A stretch of 64,000 bases of DNA, from positions 18,754,202 through 18,818,201 of the forward strand of contig NC_135386.1 of assembly GCF_049243985.1 (NCBI RefSeq). Direction: 5' to 3'. The DNA comes from Paroedura picta (taxonomy: Eukaryota > Chordata > Lepidosauria > Squamata > Gekkonidae). The notes under the pieces were generated by a model. It did no database searches. It was not told the DNA's origin and worked only from the letters and a program-made list of their open reading frames with translations. Position 1 is the first letter of the stretch. Each line of letters begins with the position of its first letter. A program made the translations under genes and the position numbers. Below are positions 43,811 to 57,063 of the stretch, piece by piece.

Positions 43811-45950
43811 CTCCCTCACCAAGGCAAATATTTTTCACACTCTGGATTTTAAACTGTTCCATGTTCCGTTCAAGTACAGAATATTTCTCCCAAAACCTAC
43901 CCCAAACCTAGTATTATAGGTGCTGGAGAAATACCAGTTTTGGGTCAATCAAAAAGCCATTTGAGGCTACCAAGCTCCTTCAGCAAAGGGAGCCTCCCGC
44001 AAAGTAATAATTCGGAGGTTTGTGAAGAGAGACGTTTTTGGTCACTGAAGCAGGAGGGGTTGACTTTGATTGGCCCAGCCTGCCCCCGTCGCCTTCTTCA
44101 ACTGTTTCCAGCCGGCCCCCAACTTCCAAGGCTGCCTTTACCGTGAACCCGAGCAGAACCATCCGCCCCCCCTCTTCCACCACCTTGGCCGCCTACTCAG
44201 ATGCCCCCATCTGGGTTCAATAAGCAAGAATTCCAGGCACAGAGAGGGGGGTCCGTGCACCTTTCCAACCCCTCCAAAGTCCTGGAAGAGCCAACCCAGA
44301 AAAAGCATCCAAAGAAAACTGTGCTATCCAAACACTTTGTATGGTTTTACGATGATTTGCACAGCAGCCCTAGGCGGAGGAGGGCACCAGCTGGGAACAT
44401 CTGCATGCCAGGAACAGCTCCAGAAGGGAATGCGTGAGACCAAAATCTGGATGTCTCCCAGCAGCCAGAGCCTGACGCGAACCTTGCGAGGTAGGCAAGA
44501 TGGGCTTGGCCCACAAACACACACGGCAGTGCCTCCAGGCTCCAGCCGCGGATTATGGCAGGGGCTCTCGTGTCAAGAGGCAATCGTGCCAAGCCTAGAA
44601 AAACACTTCAGGGAACTCTTTCTTCGCAAGGAAAGGCAACAGGGGAAGGAAGCTGACTGCTGAGGAGAGGCAATCAAGGACTTCCAGAGAAAGTTCCGGT
44701 CCCTTTCGTGCTTAGAACTCTATTTTTGTCTGCTGCTTCAGGATCAACCCACAGCAAAGTGCTACCGATCAGATTAAATGTGTCCTTCCTCCCTAAGCAT
44801 CCACACCCTGCTCTGTAGCCCCGGTCCCCTCAAGAGGTGCATTTCACAGCTTTGGGACAAGCCTGTTTCTCCCTGCCCCTCAAAGTGAGCGCAGAGAGCC
44901 TGTGACGGCCAAGCTGTGCCCAGAAAATGGACACTTAAGACTCTGCCAGTCTCCTAGCAAAGGATTTCTTTCAGCCCACTCCTCTAGAAGCAAAATTCCA
45001 CCGCAATCCCTTTACTTTTTTCCTTGCCCACACCCGAAAGGCAGCCTGAGATTTCTGGAGTCTCCTGAGACAGGATATCTAGCCTATCATTCTGGAGGCA
45101 AAAGCCCTAGCGAACTAAAAAACCCCACCCCCCCACTGGTCTCTCCCAACTTTTTCAGGGGTCCTGCATGGCTGTTCTGCTGAAGCTCCCAACAGGACTA
45201 AAGGGGGACGGTGGGGATTTCCCCCTTCCTGAAATGACAGGACGTTTGCCCACCCATCTTGGCCGGCAAGAAAGGTTTCTCCACTGCTTTAACCAGGACA
45301 TTTTTAAAACTGGATTTTTATGAAACTGTGAATTTACACACACCTAGGCAGTCTCTGTTAAATTTCAGTCTGGTGGGACAAAACTGTCTGAGAGCTATAC
45401 AATGGACAGAATTCCCTGGGGCCCTAAAGAGAGTGCCCCGTTCGTCCAGTGTGCATTGGGCTAAAGAGCCGCTCTGCAATACCCAACAGGGGAGAATTCA
45501 GATTTGAAAACTCGCCATGAGAGAGCGGCTGTTCCTCTTAGGAAATGCTCCAGACCACCCCACCCGCCCCAGCAGTTCAACATGCAGTGCGGGAGGGCCC
45601 TCTGCTGGCAGAGAGGAACAGGGCTCTGAACATCTGTTCAGTTGGAGCTGGGTTATTAATATTTAAAACACACATCTGGAGACGGTTAAGAACTTGACTC
45701 TCATCAAGGAGAAACGCGACAGAATTGTAGCCAGTGTGGGAGAGCGGCCAGAGGCCCAGGAAAGGAAATCTAAATCCCAGCAGCCGGGAAGCTTACGGGG
45801 TGATCCTGCATCAACCGTGCTCTGAACCTGACCTGCCCAGGGGGAGCTGTGGGGTATAAAATGAAGGGGGGTGGGGATGACCCTTGGAGGAGAGCAGGAT
45901 GACCCTATTCAGCAGATACCAGGTATCCAGGCAGGCTGCTTTGGCAAAAA
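43811..45950. other. Intergenic, no gene recognised
   Basis: Between the ADAMTS7 3' end and the CIAO2A 3' end I see no exon chain or RNA gene. The longest open frame (44070-44663, plus) has no family-like pattern. The stretch is ordinary GC-moderate intergenic DNA with scattered C runs. Confidence 0.5.
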
Positions 45951-46613
45951 AAGAAAATTTAATGAAGATGAACAGTATTAAACTAGAACAGTATAAATAT
46001 GCTACAAAAATTTCCATACAGTGCTGTTTCTCTCAATACGCCATAATAGCTTACTAACATGATGTATTTGTAGCTCTTGGTCCTCTGTAGGAAATGGTGG
46101 GTCACTATGGGACACAAGATGCTGACTCCACAGAACACAGGCCTGATCCAGCAGAGCTCTAACGTTCTTAACTCTCAGAAAACAGTAACCTGCATGGGCT
46201 GGCAAATAAATGGAATTCCTGAATACAGCAAGGCTTTTCAGAGCTAGTCCTGAGTTCAATTTGTTAACGCAATTCAGTGGAAGGGTACCAGTATGCTGGG
46301 ATTTGGTAGACTTCTGTTCAAACCCTCAGTCTAAACAACCTCACAAGACTGTTGTGAAGATAAAACCCAGGCCAGGAGAACCACAGGCACCATCCTGAGC
46401 CCCTTCTCTTTCTACAACTTGTTTAACGGGCATCTATAACTTAGTCTTCACTACAATTGCTCAAACAGAACATAAACGTCACTGCAGGAATTCTGGCCAA
46501 AACCTGATACTGAGTCCCATTTTTAAAGTCACACAGGAGTCAATATTTGCTTTGACAGGCCATCTTTAAAAAAAAAACCCTTAAGATTGAAGACAATTAC
46601 AAGAACATTGTAT

Positions 46614-46785
46614 TTTATTCACCTTTTCCAGTGATTCTATGCAAAAAAATATTTCGCCACCACAAAGTGGAGAAGTAACCTTCAAAATCAGCACTTGTTT
46701 CAACACTATAGTAATTTTTTAGGTAGCAAAGTGGCTCCATCCTTATACAAAATCTCTTTTCAACAAAAATTATATATACTTTATT
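46614..46785 (-). terminator. Candidate CIAO2A polyadenylation signals
   Basis: On the minus strand AATAAA occurs at 46780-46785 and 46614-46619, about 200 and 370 bases after the CIAO2A stop, in A/T-rich 3' UTR-like DNA. Usage is unknown. Confidence 0.4.
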
Positions 46786-46987
46786 TCCATTTAAGTTTGA
46801 CCATTCGGCTTCTTCTTACCCTCCTTTTAATTTAAATGATTTTAATAAAATTATTTTTTAAAAAAATATACAGAAGCTACAGGGAGCCCTCTAAATCTTA
46901 ACTCCTCCATGTCCTTCCAAAATACCAGCCTCCATGTCCTTCCAAAATACCAGCGCAGAAGACGGCAGAGAACTCTCAGGCCAAGGG

Positions 46988-49418
46988 CTACTCGGGCTCC
47001 AAGACACACTGCTCCACGATCTCCCGCAGGTTCGGGTTCTCCATGGCAGCTGCTACTCTCTCTTTGTCATTTATTTGCCTGTTGACTGCAGCACAAAGGG
47101 AAAAAACACCCAGAAAAAGCCCATTTACTAACACTTTCAACTACACACGTGACTTGACAAAAAAAAAATACACTGGCATGCAAGTCTGCCTTAGATCACT
47201 CAGGAATCAGAACTTGGTGTAGTGTATCGATTTGCTAGGATGACACTGACTGAAGACACACTTACCGTCCTCCTCAGTGGAATGCATGCCCTCTGAGATG
47301 TAGATCTCCAGCTACAGAAGAGAGACACAGCAGGGTTAGAGATGTTGTATTTGCTTAGCACAGGAGTCCAAGTATCTACACGATATGTACAGGGCTGGGA
47401 TGGGCACATAACTATCTTACAACACTTAAGCCTCACATATATCGAAATAGGGGAAGGGTCTCTAGCAAACCTCCATCCTGCATTCTGGCACTTTCGGAGA
47501 ACCTGCCTAAGAAAAATACCACTTCACTTTCTCCAGATTATGTTTTATTCTCTCAAGACCACATTCTACAGGAGGAACTGGATGCAGAAATACCCCAATT
47601 ATCTTCATACCATGTAGTCCTTAGAAGTCTGGACTGTTGGGATAGTCTGATTCCAGCACACCCATGGGAGTATATTGGCTCATCACGTCACTAGACAATT
47701 AGGACAGGATCCTAACAACCACCAATAGAAGCGCTGGTCTTTCCTCCATTCTGCTACCCCAAGCAATGCCTCCCAACCCAGGCAAAGTAAAATCCCAGGA
47801 CCACCCTCTTCCATGATCACAGAATCATAGAATCATAAATATAATAAATATATAAATATAATAAATAGTTGGAAGGGACCTCCAGGGTCATCTACTCCAA
47901 CCCCAATTAGTCCAACTTGATTGACAGAAGAGGCAGTGAGTTTTCTTTCCCACTCCTACCACATGGAATTCCACGATCCCAAGACCCTACTTTACTCGGG
48001 TCAGATGAGACTGAAGGAGATGAAAGAAAGAGCCATATTCTTTTCACTGACAGAAGTAAGGATAACAATCTAGTCAGATTCTTATCTGAACTTGAAATGA
48101 GATTTTACCATCCTTCCTTCCAAAACAGCATCCTGAGAAGTCTCAGAGAAGGCAAAAGGTGGAGTCTGAAAGCACCCCACAGAGAGGTTGCAAGCAACCC
48201 ACCTCTCAAATGTTTTCTGAGACAAGTGCTAGTACATATAAAACATACCTTGTGTTTAAAAGGCAAACATCGCTGAAGCTTGATCCTCAAACACAGCCCT
48301 ATAATTTAAAAAAAAAAAATTTTCTTTATGCGCAGCACCAAAAAACACCATTTAAGGACCTTTTTGTCAAATGGGTCACTTGCAAATTTTACAGCAATTC
48401 TGAAGCCACGGGGAGGGGGGACTTAAGGGCAAATGGGAAAAAATGAAGGATATGCAATGCTTTACCAAGCTTAAACTCCTTTTGCTGCTTTAACAACATA
48501 CAAAATTTACGTAGAATATCAAGATGTGTTATTTGGCATGTATTATATAAAAATGCTTCCGTTTTCTACATGCAAAAACTGCTCATGCACAGTAACTAAT
48601 TGTACTGCCTGCTATCTGAGAGCACCCATCTCAGATTTGCTATCTAGGAGGTTGGGGAAAGATGTCACACCTTGCTCCGCCACACAGGCATCTCACCCTT
48701 TCCACTGCCCCCCCCCCCAGGACCCCCTCCCCCAGCTGCAGCATTATTCCTTCCCCCCCCCCCCAAAGGCTCAGCAGCAGCCGGCAGAAGCCCTACCTAT
48801 GAGCGTAGCCAACGAGCAATGCGGGACGGTCGGTGTGAACCGGATCGTCACCAAGAACTCATCTTCGTGGATCTCCTGCACTTCTACGCAGCTCTCTGTC
48901 ACCACGTCCAGCTCCTCCAGAGTGTTCGGCTTCTCGGGGTCCCGGATAGTCCGGATTATGTCTGCACAAAAACGAAAAGATATCAAGACGAGCAGCTGGA
49001 CTGGTCTGTCTGGAGGAAGGGAAAGAGCTGGAGTCCAGCAGCACCTCCGAGACTGACCCAGTGGGTGGCAGGGGAGGTATTCCGGGACTGGCAGCGCCAG
49101 CTAAAAGCAGGGGTCCTCCTGTCTTGCAAGGCATCCCTGACACACCTGAGTCATGCCATGCTATGGATGCATGGCCAGGTGGGGGGCGCTCGGCCGCATC
49201 TCCCGGGGAGCACGAGGCTCGCATTCCTGCAGAAAGGGGGTGTGGCCGCTCCCTCCCTCCCCCCCCCGTGGCGGGCACTGACCGTAGACCTCGAGGGCGC
49301 GCTCCTGCTCCATGGCGCTCTGCCGCCGGGCCTGCGCTGGGTCATGGCCCCCGCCCGGGAGCCCCCTCCGCCGCCACGCCCGCCACAGCAGCCCCAGGCC
49401 CGGCACCAGCGACAGCAT
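46988..49418 (-). CDS. CIAO2A: CIAO2A (FAM96A), cytosolic Fe-S assembly component
   Basis: Five exons, in order 49283-49418, 48797-48961, 48249-48298, 47266-47311 and 46988-47085, give 164 residues (human 160) and a stop TAG. The core [20 protein letters not shown], then [35 protein letters not shown] and [20 protein letters not shown], matches vertebrate CIAO2A closely. Cys in PTVPHCSLA is the conserved MIP18-family cysteine. The family member works with CIAO1 in late cytosolic Fe-S delivery, chiefly for iron regulatory protein 1. The N-terminus before [11 protein letters not shown] is hydrophobic then Arg-rich ([19 protein letters not shown]), like the divergent human leader. A downstream Met at MEQERALEV is an alternative start. 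Transcription starts from a promoter shared with SPG11. Confidence 0.96.
47818..47915 (-). mobile_element. CR1 LINE 3' end, minus orientation
   Basis: The plus strand reads 'cacagaatcatagaatcata ... ttggaagggacctccagggtcatctactccaacccc', the reverse complement of the CR1 terminus. The terminal repeats are stretched by an 'ataataaatat' insertion. It lies in CIAO2A intron 3. Confidence 0.8.
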
Positions 49419-49572
49419 CCCGCCCCCCGCCCATCCCAGCCCCGCCCCGCCCCCGGGCGGAGAGGAAGTGCGTCACGGCGGCGCCCGAGAGGCCAAGCAG
49501 GCCTCCCGGCGTGCCCCGCGCCGCTGCCCCGCGGCCTTCTGGGGATTGTAGGCGACGGAGGCGGAGGGGAAG
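49419..49572. promoter_or_regulatory. Bidirectional CIAO2A/SPG11 promoter
   Basis: Only 154 bases separate the two start codons, which point apart. The interval is CpG-rich with clustered GC boxes (about 49439-49460), an ETS-type GGAAGTG at 49464-49470, an overlapping CRE/ATF-like TGCGTCA at 49469-49475, and 'gccttctggggattgtagg' at 49534-49552. The reverse complement of the last (CCTACAATCCCCAGAAGG) fits the ZNF143/STAF motif. No TATA box is seen. This is the usual makeup of a housekeeping bidirectional promoter. Confidence 0.8.
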
Positions 49573-52500
49573 ATGGCGCTGCCCGTGCTGCTGCTGCCCC
49601 TCCCGGCGCCGCCGGGGCCCCTCGCCCGCGCCAAGCTCAGCCCGCGCCTGCAGGCCCTCGCCGGGACCGGCCTTGAGCGGGGAGGAGGAGGAGGAGGAGG
49701 AGGAGGCAGCCTCGGCCACGGCCCGCCCGCCCTCGTCGCCCTGCCCGCCGACTGCCGAGAGTGAGTCAATGGGGGGGGAGGGAGGGGGAGACGCCATTGG
49801 CGGTTATGCAAATGAGGAGGCCCCGCGCCCGCCTCCCGGGCAGCCCGGGAGAGCCCCCGCCCTGAGGCGGTTCTCTCAGAGCTCTCTCAGCCCCGCCCAC
49901 CACGTTCCGCGGAGAGGGGGAGAAAGGCGTTTGGAAGCCGCTTTGCGCAGTGGAAAGCGGGGTATAAAAGCCAAAGCCCCCCCCCCCCCCCGGTCTGCTG
50001 CTTGCCCCAAGACGAGGCCCAGCTCGCCGCCCTCCTGCTTGGGCCGCCTTCGTGGGGAGGGGTTCTGAGACGGGGGCCGCTGCAGGAAAGGCCTGGCTGA
50101 GAGCAGCCTGCGGGGCGGGGGCCCACTGTATGAGACTGGCTCTGAAAGGACCAGCCCTTCCCTGCCTGCAGCGTGTGGCTCTTTGGCCCCCTCGGCCTCG
50201 ACGCCCGCTTTACAGAAATTGACAGTCATGGGAAGCCGCTCCTGGGGTTCTGCTTGCCTGCCACAATTTGAAGGCTGAACGGATTAGTGTGGCTTGTGCC
50301 TTGACATTTGCCCAGGGCAGCTCCTGTGCCTGTTTCTCTCGTCGTGGGGTCAGTTTTAGAATTGGGTGTGCTTCCCACTGGAGCAGCGGTTAGCCAAGGC
50401 TTCTGTTTTGCAAGCCACCCTCAGCAGAAAAGCAAATGATAAGCGTATTCAGTAAATCAGAATTGATGCAGAACGGGCGACATCTTTACGAACTACAGTA
50501 TGCTTGCTTGGACGGTCAGAAGACATGAAAGAGAGGTCACAGATATATATTTAAAATATTGTTTCCCAGCTTTGTGTGGGAGAATATCGAAGACAACAAT
50601 CCAGTAACGGACAGACTGAAACTGCTGACTGTCAGCCAGACCCATGACCTTTCTGTATATGAAGTTTTCCCAAAGGCTCGAAAATGTGACCTGACACTCT
50701 TGCACAGCTGCTGTGAAGGCAGGCTGAAAAAGCTGATCGAACAAAAAAACCTCAGTGAGTGACCATAAATGTGATGTTAATTTGAAAAATTGCTCTAGTT
50801 TATTTGAGGTGATGAGTAGTAGGGTAAATCCATGGCCTAGACTGGGATTGCTCTGGGAGCTCCTAGCCACAGGGACTGAAGCCTGTGAGGATGAGGTGCA
50901 GCTTGATTAGGGAGGCCTTGAGAGTGTGAAACTGGCTTACGATGAATGAGCCTTCACTCTGACAAAGTCAGTATTGCCAACTCTGGCTGACAGCAGCTCT
51001 CCAGGGCTGAAAGCTGAAGGATTTCGCCTGCCCTCCTGCCCAGTCCTGTAAACCAGAGATGCCAGGGATTGAACCAGGGATTTTCTGCCTGCCAAGCAGA
51101 TGCTGTGCCACTGAAGCGTCTGAGGTCTTATCCATCCCCTCCTGCCTGGTCTTTTTAACTAGAAATGCTGGCAGGGATTGAACCGGGGACCTCCTGCCTG
51201 AGCCATGTATCTTATGAAAGTTGCAATGCAGTCCCTGTGACCTTTGAAGGATGTAACTGTCCTTGGGATTGCCCAAAGTGGCAATTTGAAGTGCATCTGC
51301 ACTTGCTTGTGCAGGAAAGACCAGCAGTGGCTTCTCCTTTCGGAGGGTGGGATGGGGTGAGAGAGAGAGCAATTCATCCCCACTTCGTTTTGCTGCTGCA
51401 CCTGAGGACATCCTTTCCCTCTCCTCATTCAGGCTTGCCCCCCGTCTCCTCTATAAGAGTGCTCTCGTTTGAAAACAGCAGAGCTCTCCTGATTCTCAAC
51501 AACTGTATTGTCGTGCGCCTCGCTTTCCCGAGGGGAGAAGGGGAGGCCGAAGAGCTGGAAGACTGTTTCTTCTTTGACCTGTCGCCACAAGTTTTGGAAA
51601 GGATAGTAGATGCGTCCTTTTGCAGAGGCGTCGTCATCCTGTTAGACGAGTCCGGGTGGATATGTATCCTTTATAGGGAAAGTGTGTGTGTGTGTGTGTG
51701 TAATAGATCTGAGGTTTGTTGGAGGCTATGCAGCCTGCCAAATCTTGCATTTTTTAAAAAAGGAAGATGAAATGCCAGTCTCTATATAGAATCTCAGCTC
51801 TCCATCTGTTCTGTTGTATTCAGCTGGGGTTGAATATTTAGCTGGAGCTGTGCTTATTTCTAAGAAAATTCAGTGTCTATAGAACCAGTGTACAGCCATG
51901 GTTGTTCTTCAGTTGGTTCATGCTGATAATAAATCAGTAAAAATATCAGTTGGGCAAGGTGTTCTGTTAGCCTCAGGGCCTCCTCCCTCTGCAACATGAG
52001 GATAGTGATCCACCTACCTCACCTGTGGCACCTGAAGCAGCCATACCTCTGGAAAAGCTGCCAGAATAATAGCATTCAGAGAAATGGAAGCAGCAAAGAG
52101 AAGGTAAAACAACTGTATAAAGTCAGCACTCCACATCTGCACATAGGAAAGGTGCAATCTACTATAGGTCTTTAGTCCCCTTCCAGGGTGGAAGAACTTG
52201 TGATTCTGCAGAGCCCTGCTCTGCCCAGCAGAAGCAAATTCCTCTCCTGGTGGCACAGTGTCATTTGCCGTCACAGAGCATGGCAGACGCCCCCAGTTCT
52301 CTCGCAAAGGCCAGGCGCGTCCAGGGACATCACGGCTTGGGTTTGCCTGGGCTGGCCAAGATTCTTTCATGTGTTATGCTTCTTATGGGGCAGGACCGGT
52401 GATTTCCCTTGACATGAGTGCAAAGATGTCTTTGATGCGGTAGGTGGGATGTATCTGGCCTATGTTGACGTTGCCCTTTATCAAGCAGAGGGGCCAGGTG

Positions 52501-55500
52501 AGAAGAAGCCGGCCGTCCTGTCACCCCTTGCCTCGCTCACAGTCTCGCACGACCTCCGTGTCACTGTGATCACCGACTGCTCTGGCAATGCTGCGGCTGT
52601 CGACTTTGATTTGTATTTCAAGTAAGTGTTTCAAACGATGCTATCATGCGCGTAGATTTTGGGGTTTTATTGCCTGCTTGTTTTCTTTGAAGCAGCATTC
52701 TTTTCTGGCTCTACTTCACAAGAGCTGTACAGTAACTTTCTGGGTTGGCTCCTTAAGGTGAAACGCAGGGAAAAGATGTTGCTCGGTCACCCCAATAATA
52801 TTTGGGGTTTTTTGCTTGCCGAAGTCATTGCTGCCATGCCGTTTAGCTGGTTTATCCTTTTTTAAAAGCCTTCCGAGTTAGATTATCACTGGTCTATCTG
52901 AAAAAGTTTCCCTAACCTTTAGCTTCCCTTTGGAAACTTTGTACTGGTTATTAACAGGACCTCTGTAAGTTTAATGTGAAACACCCCTCCATCCAACAGA
53001 GATGTCCCTCTTGACCACCTGAAAGTCTGGCTTCAGTTGTCCTTTTTGATACCATGTCCAGACAGTCTCAGAGTCAGGTTTGCATTCTGGTCTGGAAGCC
53101 CACCTGGACCTTTGTTGTACCTTAAAGAGATGAAAAGGCAGTCACAGTAAGCACGGCACTCGAGGGGTGCAGTTCTGGGCCTGTATTTAGCCTGGTGCTA
53201 TGGAATGAAGGACCGCTGCATGTATCCCATTCTTTGTCGTGGGGGTTCTTCCAGTATAGGGAGGCAGCTAACCTATAATGGACGGGAACATCTCTTTTCT
53301 GACAGGGAATATCCTGGACACTTACTCTGCAAGAAAAACGTGGACCATCTCCCTGTAGAACATCTGAAGGAGGTGGACGAGGATGACCTCAGAAGCGCTG
53401 ATTACAGCATGACGCTTGGGAGCCAGGCGTTTCGGACAGACAGGTATGCCAGCTCATCTGCTGCAGGAGACGGGCTGGTCTATTCGCAGACGGGTGCCGT
53501 TTTACTGTTCTGGCACGAGCTGCTTCTTTTGTGATTAAAATAACTCAAGAGAGCAACGCGGGAAGAGTGGAAGCCAGGATCCCTAGCGTGCCAAATGTGT
53601 GTCGTGAAGGGAATGCCCAGGAGCCACCTCAGCATGGCCAATCAGGAGCCCTGGTGGGCAGAAGCCCTGCTTGGCCCTGCTTACTTGATAGAGCTTAAAA
53701 TGACGGCACCCTCACCTTCCTCCTTTCCCTAGGTCCTGGAAGGCACACTTGATTTCATTATACGAAAGAACCAAGAGTGTCTATTCTCCGAATTCAGTAG
53801 CTGATGTTTACGTACCTTGGTATCAGCACCATCTCCATCTAGAGCACCAGGACTGTGAGATCCAGGATGCTTCTGAGCCCTCCCTTGTCCAAGACGTCGC
53901 TTACGTCTTTTCAAACGCTCGACGGAAAGATCATAAAACCGCCAAGGAACGAGACCGGCGGTGGAAGAACATGCATCCGGGAGAGCCAGAAGATGGCGTA
54001 AAAATCGACTGCAGATCTGTGACCGGCTTCAGTGCCTTATTCACCATCTCAAGTGAGAGCAAAGGACTCACTCTGGCTCTGTGGGATTTGGAGACTCAAG
54101 ACCTTGTGCTTTCTCACGTGGGCAAAAATTCCTTCTTTGTGGAGTGTGGCCAAGAGGAGCCCTTGAGCCTTATCCTTTCAGGTGAGAAACAGCAGGAGCC
54201 ACTGAAGGCCAAAGGCTCCAGGCTGGGAGTTGTCCTTCAGGGCAGAAGAAGTCTTAGTGCTTCAGTGTGAGACAGTAATTAGAGGGAGTGGGTGCTGCCA
54301 TGTGGTGCTGATGGTGCATAATACATGTGACACGTCTCTCGTTTTCTGTACTTGACCCTTCAGAGCCTGGCCTCTCCTTGGTTCTGTTTGGCTTAACTCA
54401 AGAAGAATTCTTAAACAGACTGATAATCCATGGAAGCGCCGGCACTGTGGATTCTCTTTGCCGTCTCAATGGATGGGGAAGATGCTCTATCCCCATCCAC
54501 GCCTTGGAGGTAAGGACCACGGCGTGACTGTAGAGTTCATGTCCCCTGCCATGTCGGCTGGCTGGCGGGCCTTGGCAGACCCTGCTGGCAGGCAGCGTGC
54601 ACCTCTGCCAATACTCCCCAGCACCAAGCTGCTGCAGGACCTGACCTTCCTGTGGCCACAGGGTCTGGGCCTCTGAATCTCCTGCTGCAGGGCCTTCAGT
54701 TGCCTTTTGCATTTCCTGTCAGCAGACTGAAGTTCTGCTTGGTGAGTCAGCAGCAGCGGGGAGGGGAGGGGAGGGGAGGCTGCGCAATTGAACCCAGCTC
54801 TGCAGTCAGGTCTAATGGCCAACTGGTGGCTGAGGGTCCCAGTTTAGTGCCTGCCTAGCTGTACTTCTTCACAGCCATCTCCTTTTTGCCTAGGCGGGCT
54901 TGGAGAATCGTCAGCTGGACACTGTGGATTTTTTTTTAAAGAACAAGGAGAATCTTTTCAGCCTGTCTTCGACTTGCTCCTCACAAGACCAAATGTCAAG
55001 AACCACCTCAGATTTCTATTTGAAGAGTAAGTAAAACAACTGGAATCTAGAAACAGGCTTTCGCTCTTGGTGTGAAGTTTTGCAAGTATAGTGAACACAA
55101 GAGCACGGGGCTCATCTGCTTGGGATTCACGCTGTGACCCCCCCCCCCAACCCACCCCCATCAAGGGCTAAGAAAGGCCTGAGAAGGTGTCAACTTGGGA
55201 GAGGTTCCTTAGGGTAGCATTGCACCCCATCTTTTTAAAATGCCTAACAGGGTAACCCCCCAAGTGAATATGGGGGTCCGCTGCATCCCTGTTTGTTTGG
55301 GCCCTCTGAGGGGACCTCCTGACCTGCCTGCATGTTTTGCATTTCTTCTTGCAGGCGTGGAAGAGCTGAGGCCGGCCTTGGACTTGCTGTGTTCAGCCAT
55401 CCAAGAAAACGACCTGGAAGCTCAGAGCAAGCACTTCTCCGAGCAGCTGCTGAGCCTCACGCTCAATTTCCTGAACAAACAGCTCTGTGAGATTTTTGTC

Positions 55501-57063
55501 CACGTGGAAGGTGGGGCTGAGTGCGGGCAGGCCACAGCACCGCTAACTCCACGCACCTCCTGCCTTTCAGTAGAACTTAACACACACACACACACACACC
55601 CTGCAACCTCAGCGGGCTGCCTGCTGCCCTGCAGTTCCTGTTCTGGTGAATGAGGGTGGGAGTCCCGTGGTCTCTCTGCCTGTTCTGTCCCACCCAAAGC
55701 TCCTTTGCCGAGTGGGTCTGCACAGTAGCCGTGAGAGAGGAGTGAGGCTGAGGGGGCCTCACTGGCCGGAAGCCACGGCTCAATAAGGAGCGGCCACTTG
55801 GTCTCCTGGGGACCCCTTGGGCCCTGCCTCCCTGCTCCAGTTCTCTTCCAGCACTGGGTGGCCCGGTGGAGGGGGTGCTGCCTGGATAGAATGGTGGTTT
55901 GTGGGGACTTTGCCTTGGTACGCTTGCAGGGGTGTGCCTCAGCACAAGGGAGGGGCCTGATCTGTGGCTGGCTTGATGAGTGTCCCATTAAGCCACTTCC
56001 TGATACTCTTCACAGAACTGGATGAAGATCTGAATGGATGTGTGAATATTCTAACCAGCTACATCACTAAACTTCGGGCCTTTATGATAAAGTTCCCACA
56101 TAAGCAGCCCAGCACCCCGAGCACCCCGTGGGACCCTGCCGAAGAGGTTCCCGGAATAGAGCAACGGCAGGCGTGGGAGCCGCTCAGCACCGAGGTACAG
56201 GGAGCCGGCCCCTCCGGAGGCGCTCCCCACCCCCTCACTATAAGCCCAGAGCAAACAAAGAGGGTCCGTGGTCAGGGCATGGGGCAGTGTGTGTTCTGCA
56301 GCGGGAACCTCCATGGATTGGGTGCAGTGCGGGGGGGCGATCAATGCACTTTGCTCTCTCAGTTCTGGGAGTTCTTATTTATGCTGCTCTTCCCTACAAA
56401 GAGGGCCCTGAGCAGTTCCCCTCCTGCCACCCACTAGATATCCCACACCGGGCTAATCAGATTGGAGGGTCTAAAAATGGGGGTGGGGGGGCAAGGTGAA
56501 AGAGGGAGGCCCGTATCGTTACCCGACAGCCATGAGCCTCATCCTTTGGTCTGTTTTGCAAGCCCCGCAGAACGTCGACAGCTCCCTCAGGGCCGGATTT
56601 CAACTGGCCATTCATTCCACCAGGTTGAGCTGAAAAAGTCCTGGCTCCGGTCAAACTCAAGCGAATGTCTTTAGGGCCAGGCACCAGCAACAAGTTGGTG
56701 TCTCCAGAGTGTGATGCTCTCCGGGGAACGTCTTGGGCGGGGCAGTCCCTCAGTCGGCCCTTGACGGTCGATCCCAAGGTTGAACCAGGGCAGCTTCCCA
56801 GCCTCCCCTGCCAAGAAGCACTTGACTTTTTAGGCAACTCCACAAGCGGTGGAGCATACTTTGGGGGATTTTTTTTACCCTTTCAGGAAATGGTTGCCAA
56901 TGCTGTTTTAAACAACAAGCTGCCGGAAGCACAGACCTTTTTGCGGATGACGGGGAATCCCGCTCAGAAGCTGGAGGAGCTGATCCAAATTGGGCTGGGC
57001 CTGGCGTACGGGAGCCTTCGGAGGGGCGTCCTCCAAGAGGCCTCCACACTCTTAACAAACATG
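49573..57063 (+). CDS. SPG11: SPG11 exons 1-11
   Basis: Exons are 49573-49760, 50570-50754, 51433-51681, 52444-52621, 53306-53443, 53733-54181, 54364-54509, 54894-55026, 55355-55510, 56016-56194 and 56887-57063. Exon 1 (MALPVLLLPLPAPPGPLARA) is divergent from human and includes nine Gly in a row from (GGA)8GGC at 49681-49707. Exon 2 has FVWENIEDNNPVTDRLKLL. Exon 3 ends just before a (GT)10 repeat that supplies its donor; that boundary is chosen because it gives a join GWICILYRES/GMYLAYVD of the same length as human. Exon 6 is the largest (149 codons). Exons 7-11 align with human without gaps apart from the acidic linker in exon 10. Confidence 0.92.

Noticed and set aside
44070-44663. 197-residue open frame in the ADAMTS7-CIAO2A gap
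   Set aside because: No exon chain, no domain pattern and no codon-level sign of selection visible; probably chance.
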